Part shown: positions 47,901 through 59,900 of the stretch, piece by piece
How positions within the stretch are numbered: position 1 is the stretch's first letter
Layout: the number at the start of each line of letters is the position of its first letter
Assembly (NCBI GenBank): GCA_946406115.1
Contig: OX291552.1
Span: 10,054,836-10,118,835 of the forward strand
Length of the DNA stretch: 64,000 nt
Reading direction: 5' to 3'
DNA from: Apoda limacodes
Taxonomy: Eukaryota > Arthropoda > Insecta > Lepidoptera > Limacodidae
Made by a program: the position numbers and the translations under genes
Notes under the pieces: model-generated
Databases searched by the model: none
Told to the model about the DNA's origin: nothing
The model's input: the letters and a program-made list of their open reading frames with translations, nothing else

Positions 47901-50900
47901 TTCTACCAAAACATTCCGGAAGACATTCAGAGTTTTGTACCCAGATATAAAGGTGAGCATAGCACCCTTGAACGTTGTTAAATGTACTTAATTATGCCCG
48001 GTATGCTTAGACGATTCGCTGAAAGCATTCATAATCATTCATTGCATCTTACATTTTTTTTTTAAATGTTTTTAAACGAATGTTTTTTACTCAGTGTCTT
48101 TTGTTTTTTTATTTTTTTTATTTACAAATTGTGTTTTGTTGATTGCTTGATTGGAGCACTAAGGATGATACGTTTCATTGATTGGGAACAAAAGTTTTTT
48201 CTTCGTTTCTATCACAGCTATTTTATTGGAAATATTTGAGAGAAGGATGGTCCACAATGTATCAGATCTGGCCTCAGTCACCAGAAATAACGACATCATT
48301 GAATGGATTCTAAAGTTTTTATAATAATTTTATTGTTATTTGAAGGCATATCTCAAAAAGTTATACAAGTAATATTAACAATACCCAAGTGTGTACATGC
48401 CAGAGATTTATTAAAGTTAACAGCAGAGCATGGTTCTACATGTAAGTAAACCAATATTCATTTTTAAAACAAACAAGACTTCTTGTAAACTGTCTGCGAG
48501 GAAAGTTTTTGCGTCAACTGCGGTCAAACAGGTAAAAACCCTTATTTTTCTGTACTGCACGCTGATGTCGGGCCTTAATTTTGGATTCGTTTTATTTAAA
48601 AATTCGATACTCATCATGATATGAAATCATGCTACTTTATAACCTTAAATAGTAATGACTGCCGAATTCTAAAAGAGAAAGGAGATGTCTAAAATAAAAG
48701 CCTCATGTCATAGTGCTGATTTCAAAACATAAATATATATTTCTACAGTCATTTAAAAGTTGTATTGATGGTATAGAGCCAATAAATATTTATAAATTGT
48801 TATAAAAAAATATGTTTTATTGATCTACAAGTAGGATACTATATTTTTCTCTCTATTGACGTGACAACGTCTTATAAATTGGTTTGCCGGGTGACACTTC
48901 AAGAAACTGCGTTACGCTCCGCTCACGTTATGCGCTCACAATGAGAGCGAGTGAGAGGCACGCGCCCGCCTAAGAGCGAGAGAGACAGACATAAAATCAT
49001 TGTCACGTAAAACTTTCGCCCGTATACCGACTTTACAGGCAACCAGTTTTTTTAATAGTCAATTTATGCGGGTTTAACAACTTTTTGAGCTAAGCCACCA
49101 TAACAACTAGAAATTGTTTACAAGAGCTTTCTAATAACTTATGGCTAGTTGCAGTTGGTGGATGGGGCCAATCTACGCCATCTTCCTTTATCAAAGTTAA
49201 ATTTACACATATGCAATATATCAGATGTTCAAACGCACTTCATTTAGTGCCAAAGACATGCTTAATGATATCTATCCATAAAGCTGTGATACAATATGAT
49301 TGTTAAGATGATAAACGGAGAAGTTTCCTTAATGCTCATTTGTTCGTGATCATCATATACGTCTGTATGAATGGGTGTGACTAGGCTTTTTGTATGAAAG
49401 GTGATTCAATACAAACCCGCCGACCGCAATAATTATACAAAAGATACATTAAAAGATATTTTTTCTGGTTCAATATCTTCTGAGACTGTAATCACTTATA
49501 GCTACGTTATTTTGCTACTAATACGAAGAATTAAAAGGGACGTTTATTTGAAACTGAATTTAGAGAGATTTAAAGAGAAAAGATAATGTACAATATCACA
49601 ACAATCAAATTGTTTTTCCAGAATAATCTTGAATCAGATTAATCTCTCTATAAGTATTTATGTAACTATTCTGTCTAATACGTAGGTACTTAAGTTATAT
49701 AATTTTGTACGGTCATAATATTCATGCAATAAAATGTTTATTTTTAGTATCTACGTAAGAAATCAGATAAACAAAGCGATTTTATTAATAGCAATACAAA
49801 ATTATGGTTTAAAGCTATATGTTTGAAATACCTTTTATGACACTGCAACACGTATATTAGTTTAATATATTGTGTGACCTCATTTCTTTTAGGCACTTGT
49901 CTTTTTACCAATTGCCGAAATTGTATAGCGGTGGTAAAGGGCAATCCCCCGATAGGTGAGGAGCTATGCCTTTCGGTATGTCGGTACTACCGAAGAAACC
50001 TTGATAGCGCGATGTAAGATGCGTGACGTCAACCTTGATTCGTATAGGTACGATATATTATTCGTAATTAGTAAACTTCACTAATTCTTAGAAAGGTGTT
50101 TGAAAACATTAATTAGCCTTCACTGTAATGACAAGTAGTGTTTTATCTGCCCACTTTAATAAAACTTTTTGTAATCTTTAATAAGCTTTATTTGTTGATA
50201 TTAATTACCCTACTTAAAAATTCGAGGAAAGTTTCATAGGATTCTGTTATCCGAAGTACAAATTATTATTTTACGGAAAAGTATATTAGTAACTATTTTG
50301 TTGTGATTATTTTATGAAATTAATAAAATATACTTAAATTTACATTGTTTTGTAATTATTTAGAAAAAAAAATCATGATGCCTCTGGACGCCACTGTTTT
50401 GAATAAAAACCGTACCAATACGAACATACTCGTACAAATACTGCTAGGGACTTAAATTTTAACGTAACAGTGTATTGCATCGTTTTTTTTTGAAAGTTTA
50501 TATTTACCTATACTTATTTTTTAAAAAAAACCATTTTCATTGTCATCAAAAAGGCCTTTTGTGTCTATTGATTATGTTGGTACAAGGTTTATTCAAAAGC
50601 TGTTAATTTTTAATCGCAATCCATTAAAAAACTAAAAAAATGCTGTATTTTCCAATAAATATTATAACAAGCATAGATACAAATAAACTTTCCGTTATAG
50701 GTACAAAATGAAACAGGATATGCGTGGTTTTTTCTTAAAAAAATTTAAGTACATAAAACCTACTGCCATTAAAATGTAAAAGCGGAATAAACATAAATAT
50801 CTTTCTGAATCCAGAAATGTGTAATCACAAACAATTTACCATCTCTTTCTCTCTGAATCTGACATCATCCGAGGATCAAACGACTTTTACCTTTTCTACG

Positions 50901-53900
50901 TGCAACAGAGATGACAGGTCTCTTGTGTAAATGAAAGTAAAAACACTATTATTACATTGTAGTGACTGAGTGACTCTATCGGTGTCGTCGGTGACTATGC
51001 TTCCGAAAATAATACCAAACATCCTAAGTGCTTAGTTACTTATAATGAATTTCTACTTAAGTATATAGGGCTACCGCATGAAACGTTCCGTAGCCGTAAT
51101 ACTATAGTACTATATGTATTATGAGTAATATGACTACGGAACCCTTTGTGCACCCTGTCTTTTGGAAAACAGAGTTAAAGATCTTTTCAATCTTTCTTGA
51201 AACTAATAAAATGCCTAATTGGTATGATTAATTTGGTGATTTAAGGTTAAACTCCGCCCTCAATTTTTTTCATACAAAATGAACTTTGTCATAATCACCG
51301 AAGTTCCCTAAATTTTACTTCATAAACCCCTCATATTTTTGCATATTCTCGAAATTGCTTCTAGTTACAATTTGATTGTAAAAAAATGGCTTATCAAAAT
51401 CTTATAAAACCAACAACTTTGAAATCAATATACACAGTGAAATTAGAGGAATATCGAAAATGGCAAATCAATTTTGTATGCAGAAATTCTATGGCATTAG
51501 TTAATTATAGCCTAAGTTTTAAATAATTTCGAAAATGTCCGCTACTGGCATTTGGCCACCCTAGAACATTTTACCCACTAACCTACGCGCGTTTAAATAA
51601 TAAAAAATACATTTCTAGTTACAACGGAATCTTGCAGTTCAGTTGTGTTATTGTGCATTATCTATGATAATATGATAAAAAGTAAATATGTTACCGAAAA
51701 AAGTTTATTTTAGTTACTGCTCATTAAGAATAACATAAATAAGAATAGAGGGGTTGATGGATTGAGTCGCATGAGTTAGATTACGAGTGGAAGCGGGCGG
51801 CGGGCGGGTTTGCGCGCGTAAGAGGGAGCGGGAGCGGGACAGGTTTAGGAACACAATATTAGTTTCCTTGTTGTCGCAAGGGTCCGGCGCCGGCGGCAAG
51901 CGGAGCGGCACAGCGGCAACCCACACTACCGCCCCTAATAGCGCCTTAGCGGTAATTTTACATTTTGGGTTTGTAAACCTTTACTTAAAAACTACATTCA
52001 TACCCATTCACACGCTAGTTTTTAACACATACAAACAAACAATTACACAGTATTTTTCATTACTTCACTCTCACACATCAATAAACTTACACATTAATTT
52101 ATCTACACAAAACAAAAGATATAAAAACCCTTTTAAAAAATTATGTAACTATAATTTTATTAAAATTTTAACGAAAATATTAATATTAATATTATAACGA
52201 TGTTTGCACAGCAATAGTAAGTTTATATTGACTTTACTATGTAGATAGTGGATTGAATAAACTTAATTGTGGTGTACGACACACGCAGAACACAGTCCAG
52301 ATTCACGGGTTGATCCCATCTGGGAATGTTCTCAGTTTTGTGCATCTACTATCGATTTTATATTGCATATAAAATTAAATTAGTACATACACAGATATTT
52401 AAATATCTCAAATTATCTTTCTTTCTTTTTTCTTTTAAATAATCAAACATTGCTTTGAAAGTAAAAAAAATACTGTGGGAAATAAAAAAAAATAGAATTT
52501 AAAACTTGTGAGTGTAAAGTATACAATCGTTGATGAAGAGGCTATTTGTTGCAGGCGTGATGCAGGCTTCTAACACCGGAAGCATGAAACTGGACAAGCG
52601 GTACTCGCCATGTTTCCGTGACGAAAATGGACGCAAGCAGTCTCTGGCCGGGAAAAGAAAGCGAGACGACGTGTTCAAGTGCGTATGCGCGAGACACCGC
52701 GAGTTATCGCGCGTGTCCTCCTAGACACTTGTCATGTGTCCTTTATCATATTTCAGAAGCTTTGACGTCCGCCCGAACTGGCAACCGGCGTCGTCATAAT
52801 TTCATATGACAGTAATTACATGACTATCCCACTAACGCGAGAGCGTGCATACACTCCCTGCGAGCCTACGAATGTGACTTGCGACACGGAGTCTTGGTAA
52901 TAATATAATTTGATTGCAATGTAACAATATAACAGATAACACCATTACTGTGTTTCAATTTTTTCCTATCATTTTATCTGTCTATGATTCATCCTCAGGA
53001 CTTTGAAAGGTGTGTTTGATGGTTGTTTTTTTTTATTGCAGATTTAAAGTGCACCGAAATGGTAATGCGGGGGAAGTTCTTAAGAGCATTGCACATATGG
53101 ACAATTCAAATAAGCAATGTAAGTTAGATTTAATTGAGATTAGTTTTTCTATTGCCTTTTCTATCCGTAACGTTTCTTTCATTGTCAAAAGTTACGAGAC
53201 ACTTTCGAATACTATTTCCAGACAGGCTTCATGGCTCTGTTGGTCTGCCTGCCGAACCGAGGAGCGCGGGTTCGATCCCGCGCCGGTCACGTAATACAAA
53301 CACAAAATGTTATGTGATAAACATTTTGTGTTTGTATTGAGTCTAAGTGTTTTCTATATATATGTATTAACAAAAAAAAGAATTTATGTATTTGTATCCG
53401 TTATCTAGCCTAGCTTTCTTTGGAAGGTGGTATTGTGCGTGATGTCCAGAAATATTAATTATTTAAAAAAAATTATAAAAGGTTGCTTTATAATAAAATT
53501 TAAATAATCGTGTTGCGATTTTATTTTATTTTATTTTAATAATAATATAAAAATGTATGAATTTACGCAAAATGCAGTATTTAACGGATCAGTATTTGAA
53601 TTTGTATGAGAGAATGTGTTCCAGATTTCCTGATGATGGAGAACATAACGTGGTCGTACCGCAAGGCGTGCGTGCTAGACCTGAAAATGGGCACGCGACA
53701 GCACGGCGACGACGCCACCGCAGAAAAGCGAAGCAAGCAGATCGCCAAGTGTGCTGCCAGCACATCGGCATCTCTTGGAGTACGGCTTTGCGGCATGCAG
53801 GTACGTAGAATCCGAATATAGGCATTTATATCGCCTTTCCTTCTTGTGAACATCACAAAAGTATCTACAGTAATTAGATACGATAGTGTAAGCCTACAGC

Positions 53901-56900
53901 ATTTTGCTTTTTTTTAGTAGCAGAGTCGATAAATAAGACAAAGGTTTTGAAAACCCTTCGGAAGTTAGTCGCACGAAAAGGCAAATTGTTGTTTGTATAT
54001 CTTTACGATTTTATCCCCGGAACCAGTGGCTGGATACACACCAACATCTTAATAAGGGGGACAGCCTTTCGTCCTAAGTGACAGTGGGTGAGCTCATCGA
54101 CGCAACACTGCTCGTGATGCATTATATCTGGACTAAGGTATCTTTATATATGTCCAATACGTCGTTAATAACCAGTTTAAAGTAATTAGCGGTAAAATAA
54201 AGACCTAGGACAGAATAATATACCTCCATTGCCAGTTCCTAACGAACTATAAGATAAGTAAGTCAGGATTAGGTAGGGGAGGGAGAAGTGTTAAATCTTT
54301 GGATAAACCCGAAAAGGTGTTCATTCGTATAACCATGCCAGCATGTAGCAGGTCGTTGCATGTATATTTACTTTGCTTGGAAATACAGCTTTGTTTGCTA
54401 CATACAGAGTTGCAATACAGGGCTTAAAGCGGAATTAATCAATAAAAAGAGTGTCGTAAAAGAAACGAGTCAATATTGGCATGCTAGAACAGTGTTAGCC
54501 TAGCTATTTGCCTCTCTAAACGGTAAAAAATCTTCTATGCAAGTTTAATTACTTAATTTAATTGCTTTTTTTTTTAAATTTTGGAGCGTTTTTTGCAGAT
54601 ATGCTCTAAAATAATGCTTGAATTTGATAATAGAAATGTACCCACACCGGCAGATTACGGGTTAATGAACCATTTTACTGTACTGATGTACATAACATCG
54701 TGTTTTACCGTCAATTGTACATATCGCTTATGCGGTAAGTGCCTCTATTATAATAACCCGTTATAATATGGAGGATTAAAAGAAATAAATCAACGTTGAG
54801 ACCAAATCCTGTTCAAATTTATTATCGTATTGTTCGTTCAATAATTTCCCTTGTCCAAATATTTTATAGTATTTGTTTTTATGTAATATTTACCTACAAC
54901 AAACGTACCTACCTTAAACTTGAATGTACGCGAGTGCAGATTGCGCGTCCTGCTATATTTTGTGGCGCAGTCGTTAGTGTAGGTGTGTGTATAACAAACA
55001 ACATAAGTTGCGTGAGCACACACTTTTCTCTAACGTGTCCTACATCCAGGATTAAAAGTACACACATACAGCATAGTAGTGCCTTAATTATAGGGCGCGC
55101 CGTGATACTTCCTACATGTACACATTACCAACTCCCCGAAAGTACTTGAAAGCACAACTATATTTATAATCACCCTTTTAAGCAAATACAAATGGTGAAA
55201 TTGACTGAAGCACAGAAATTTAGTGCGGCACGATAGACAGGCTTTTAAAATTTGTCTTCTGCACAGGTGCATTAATAGACCTTAATCTTGGTATTACTAT
55301 TGACTGGCGACTCACTCATTTTATTGAACTTCCCTTTAACCATAACATTGAGGTGCCATGCCGACGGATCTCCGCCCACTACACTATATGCAGATGACGG
55401 TACTGGAGACGCTTATTACACGGGCCGTGCAAGCATCCCTCGTTCTGTTGTGGAGGAAAAACGTGAAGAACTTGTGTCTCAAATCGAGATCGGTCTGTCC
55501 AAGGTCTCTGACTGGGGACGGGAAAACTTGGTCAGATTCAACCCTTCAAAGACACAAGTCTGCGCGTTCACCGCTAAGAAAACCCCATTCACTGTAGTCC
55601 CACAATTCCAGAACACTCCCCTCTCCATCTCCAAGAGCATTGGAATCCTTGGTGTTCACATCTCCAGCGATGTTCAGTTCTTGCTAGACAAGGTAAAGCT
55701 GGCGTCCAAAAACTTGGTGTACTCAACAGAGCGAAGCAGTACTTCACATCGGGGCAAAGGTTGCTGCTTAACAAGTCGCAATTCCGGCCCCATATGGAGT
55801 ACTGCTGCCATCTGTGGGCGGGTGCACCCGGATACCAGCTTGGCCCTTTTGACTCGGTTCAACGACGGGCTGTGAGAATTGTCGACGATCCCAAACTCAC
55901 TTGCAGTATCGAGCCCTTAAGTCTGAGGAGAGACTTTGCCTCCCTGTGTGTGTTCTACCGCTTGTGCAATGGGTTGTGTTCTGAGGAATTGTTCGAAATG
56001 ATGCCCACGGCTACTTTCTACCATCGCACCGCTCGCCATCGGCAGGGAATGCATTTTCACACTTTAGAACCAAAATGGTCGCGTACAGTGCGGTTTCAGA
56101 GAAACTTCCTCCCGCGAACGCTTAGGTTGTGGAATGAGCTCCCTGCCAAGGTTTTCTCTAAGGACTACAGTATGGGGTTTATTGGGGTGGGGCGCGAGTG
56201 ATGCCCTTGGTGTCGCAAGCGTCCATAGGCTACGGTGACCGCTTACTATCAGGCGGACCGTAGGCTTGTTCGCCACCTTAGTGGTATAAAAAAAAAAAAA
56301 ATAACCGTGGCAACATCACGGTATACGGGTACTAGAATAGTTTGAAGGTCAAGCGTGTGTGTAATACTTAACGTTTTGGTCGATTTACGTGAGGTCCGGT
56401 ATGGCTTGTCTATCTAAATCTATACTAATGTATAAAGAGAGAGCATTTTTGTAAGATTGTTTATATGGGTAATATTCAGGAGTTACTGCACCTATTTTAA
56501 AAAAAATCATTTACTATTCAACAGCTATGTTAATCCAAATGGAAACAGGCTAAATAATATGTATATAAGGGAGAGGGAATATAGCGAAATAACGTTCGCC
56601 GGGTTAGTTATGTAATGTAGTTAAATTAAAATCTTATATTAATATTTTTAAATTCAAGATGGCAGATGCAATATGAAGTCCATTTTTTGTGAAAAAATCT
56701 TTGACACAAAGAGAAGTTGCTACAGAACATTTTATTTTCTTTTATCTTTTTTGGTTAGAAATTAGTTTTAGTTTCATAAAAATCAGATTTTATATACAGA
56801 ATTCTATATTTTTGTCAACTTCCTTATATGTCTTTACAAAATTATAATTTCCTTTGTTTAAATTAACTTATGGATTCCATACGGCAGTACTGAAAAGTCG

Positions 56901-59900
56901 TCGTACTTGTAATTTGACAAGGTTTTTTCCTCATTTAAAACCTCGAATCCAAATATTTATATTATTTTTTGTTTATAACCTGTTCTGAAAGGGTGTCGCT
57001 CCCCCCAAAACCATACATGTGGTGAAAAAGGCCTTAATTCGCCGAAGTAAGTTATTCAAATTCAAATTCAATTTAATTTATTCAGTTTAGGCTACAATAA
57101 TTGAGCACTTATGAATGTCACTACGCCATCGGTTCGTAAGTCTACAGGGCGGGAGACCTTGTACTGAGAAGAACCGGCAACAAACTCAGCAAGGGCATTT
57201 CTTTTCTCCCTTTCTCTTATTTTTCTAAGTAGTCTAAGAAGTTTATAATTTTTTTTAAATAAGTACTCTATTATTTTAGTATAACACTTTACTCAATGCA
57301 TTTTTTTTTTAGAAATTCGACTTTGTTCATTGACATATAAAGAGTAATACATTCAGTCCCACGCTCATCTGACTTTTTGATGCCTTTATTTGTATATCGA
57401 TTTGTCTTTGCTCTTTCAAAAAAGGCATCAGTTTTAGCAATATGAAAATTGCAAAACTTGTCTCACTGAAACTACTGGAACCTGTTAACTAATTTTCAAA
57501 ATGTTATATGTTTCGACATTATTGTATGGAGGTTGGTACTATCCACACATGGTATGGTATGGGTCTGTCAACAGTATTGCCATATATGTATGTGTTAGAC
57601 CGGCGATAATGGCGACTTCATATTTTTCTTCTACGGCCGCGCTAAAAATATAACTGGCCACATCGAGAACGAAATACCATTTCAAACAGTTTATCGAACT
57701 GACCTGGGAGTTATTTCGCACTGCGCACTGGGGTCTCAAAATGTTCGATTTTCGAAACTAAGTATGTATGGAACTTCGGACCTTTTTTTACAGGTAGAGA
57801 AAAAGTAATATTTCAGATTTTTATCAGATTCATATTCTTTTTTTGATACGTGTATAAGATGATTTTCTATTGGTTTCATTTGAATCGGCTTGTGCTACTA
57901 AACAATGCAGAGCTCAAATCAAAGTAGGTACACGAAAGTAAGATAAGAGAGTTGTTAGTATTTGTGTTTATTAGATAGCGTGTAAGTGACATGACAATAG
58001 ATATTAATTTGTGTTCTTACTCAAATGTATTGTTCAGTCATTTTCTGTGTACACAATTCATACGAGATATTTTGTACAAAATCTATAACAAAGACAATCG
58101 AATTGGGAAAATAGACACAGCGTGTACCTACAATATTACAACCTCAACTGAAGTAAATACAATCTTTGATTCAGAAAAATATTTAGACAGCCATGGATAT
58201 AGAATTTAGGTTATATAATATTTCCATAGATATAAGAAATAGACCGACATTTTGTTTTGAGGGGAAAATTCTAATATTCTTGCCTAAAGAGGCAGGTTAA
58301 ACAGAAACTTGTCAAAGAAGCTTACTATTCATTTAAAGACTATCTTATAGATAAAAACGCATGGGAATAACTAAAATGTTGCTATCATAGTAATTGTATT
58401 TAGAAATGTACCAATCGTTATATAATTAAAATTGAAAAGAGCGACAGCTGGAGAGTTTCTTTCGCCGTTTCTTCTCCCCAGAACGCCATTTTGATTCCGA
58501 AACGGTAGTAGTTTATAAATTCCTTGCATATTATACTGACGTCAAAAAAGTGATATCCTATTTTTGAGAAATAAACTTTTTGAATTTGAGCTAATCTTAG
58601 ATGCGCCCTACGGAGGTAGGGCCGTGTCACACACCTCACACTCCGCGGCCTCCCTGACTACACTTAAAAAAAAAAGACTTAAATAAATACTTTCCATTAC
58701 ATACATATAAAAAAGAGATACGTACTCGTATTGTTGTTAAACTGAGTGCCAAAAGGTCTCTTACTCAGTTAGAACTTTAGCCAGAGCCCCAGAGCACTGA
58801 TGTTCTGTTAGAGCCTTTACTGTGGGGCTTTCCGGTGTATCTCCTATCTAGTTGATATTAGCAGAGTGTAGGGTACGTTCCTAAATATAAACGAGATGAG
58901 ACAATTCTGCTTTTCGCCCAACAGCCTAACGCGAACGGTTTATCTATCCCTCTCACACGTTGAAACTTTTATGAATTATCTCTTACTACGTTGCTTATTG
59001 TGTAACTGTGTGCAGATTGCGGATAAATAACAGTGTGTCTACCGATACTCTGAGATGTTGTTTTTTAATAGCCGTATTTTTTAGAACGTTTTGCAGGTAA
59101 GTAGGTTAATGTATTCATTCTAGTTAAGGGGCTACTTCGCGACGAAATATCTATTCGTAAGCTGTGCCCTAATTTACTAGCGGGCAGCCGTCCCCGAGCG
59201 CTCTTACGTATTAAAGAAAGAGAAAGCAACTACAATATAGATTTAAATTGTTCGGAACTCAGTGCTTAATCAATTATTTGTTTTTATAAAACATTAAATA
59301 AAGCAAGAATTTTAAAACTGGACTACCAGATCTCTACAGATCATGTAGAAAAACTAACAAAGACCTGCGATTTTATTATGTAGCCCCTTAATATTTAGTC
59401 AAAATAGCGTGAAGGATAATATTATTATTATTTATTTTTAAAGGTATGGGTGCCAGATACTGGTGCTTGCATACGTCGCGACAAATACTGGGGCCGTTCG
59501 CTGTCTGAAAACGGTCTAAGGGACGCTTTGCGGGACTTCTTCTATGGCGGCGATGCGTGTGGCGCGTGCGGGGGCCGAGGGGCGCGCGTCGTGCGTCGCG
59601 TGCTTCGCGACCTGGACGCGCTGCGGCGGGCCATCGCTAAGCAGACCAACTATAGATTCTACTCATGGTCAGTGATCTTTCAATATACCTACAACTGTCG
59701 TAGAGAGCAATTGTTGGGGCGGTTGGCAGGAGGGTAAGCGCATTCCTCGTAAGTGTCAAGTTACCATGCATTGGAGGTAGTAATATACAAACGAACCACG
59801 GATCTTGGAGTTTCAAGACTGGTATCTGCGCAGATTTTAGTCTCGTATTCACCTTTTGATCCATTACCGCGCCTTCGTTTGCTCTTTGTTAATTAATTTT

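Noticed and set aside
52758..52808. Possible extra exon after tttatcatatttcag in IP6K intron 3
   Set aside because: The acceptor is good, but the frame after exon 3 hits TGA within 18 codons and the donor is weak. The direct exon 3 to 4 join keeps the frame.
53581..53856. Minus frames opposite IP6K exon 5
   Set aside because: Antisense shadows of a highly conserved exon.
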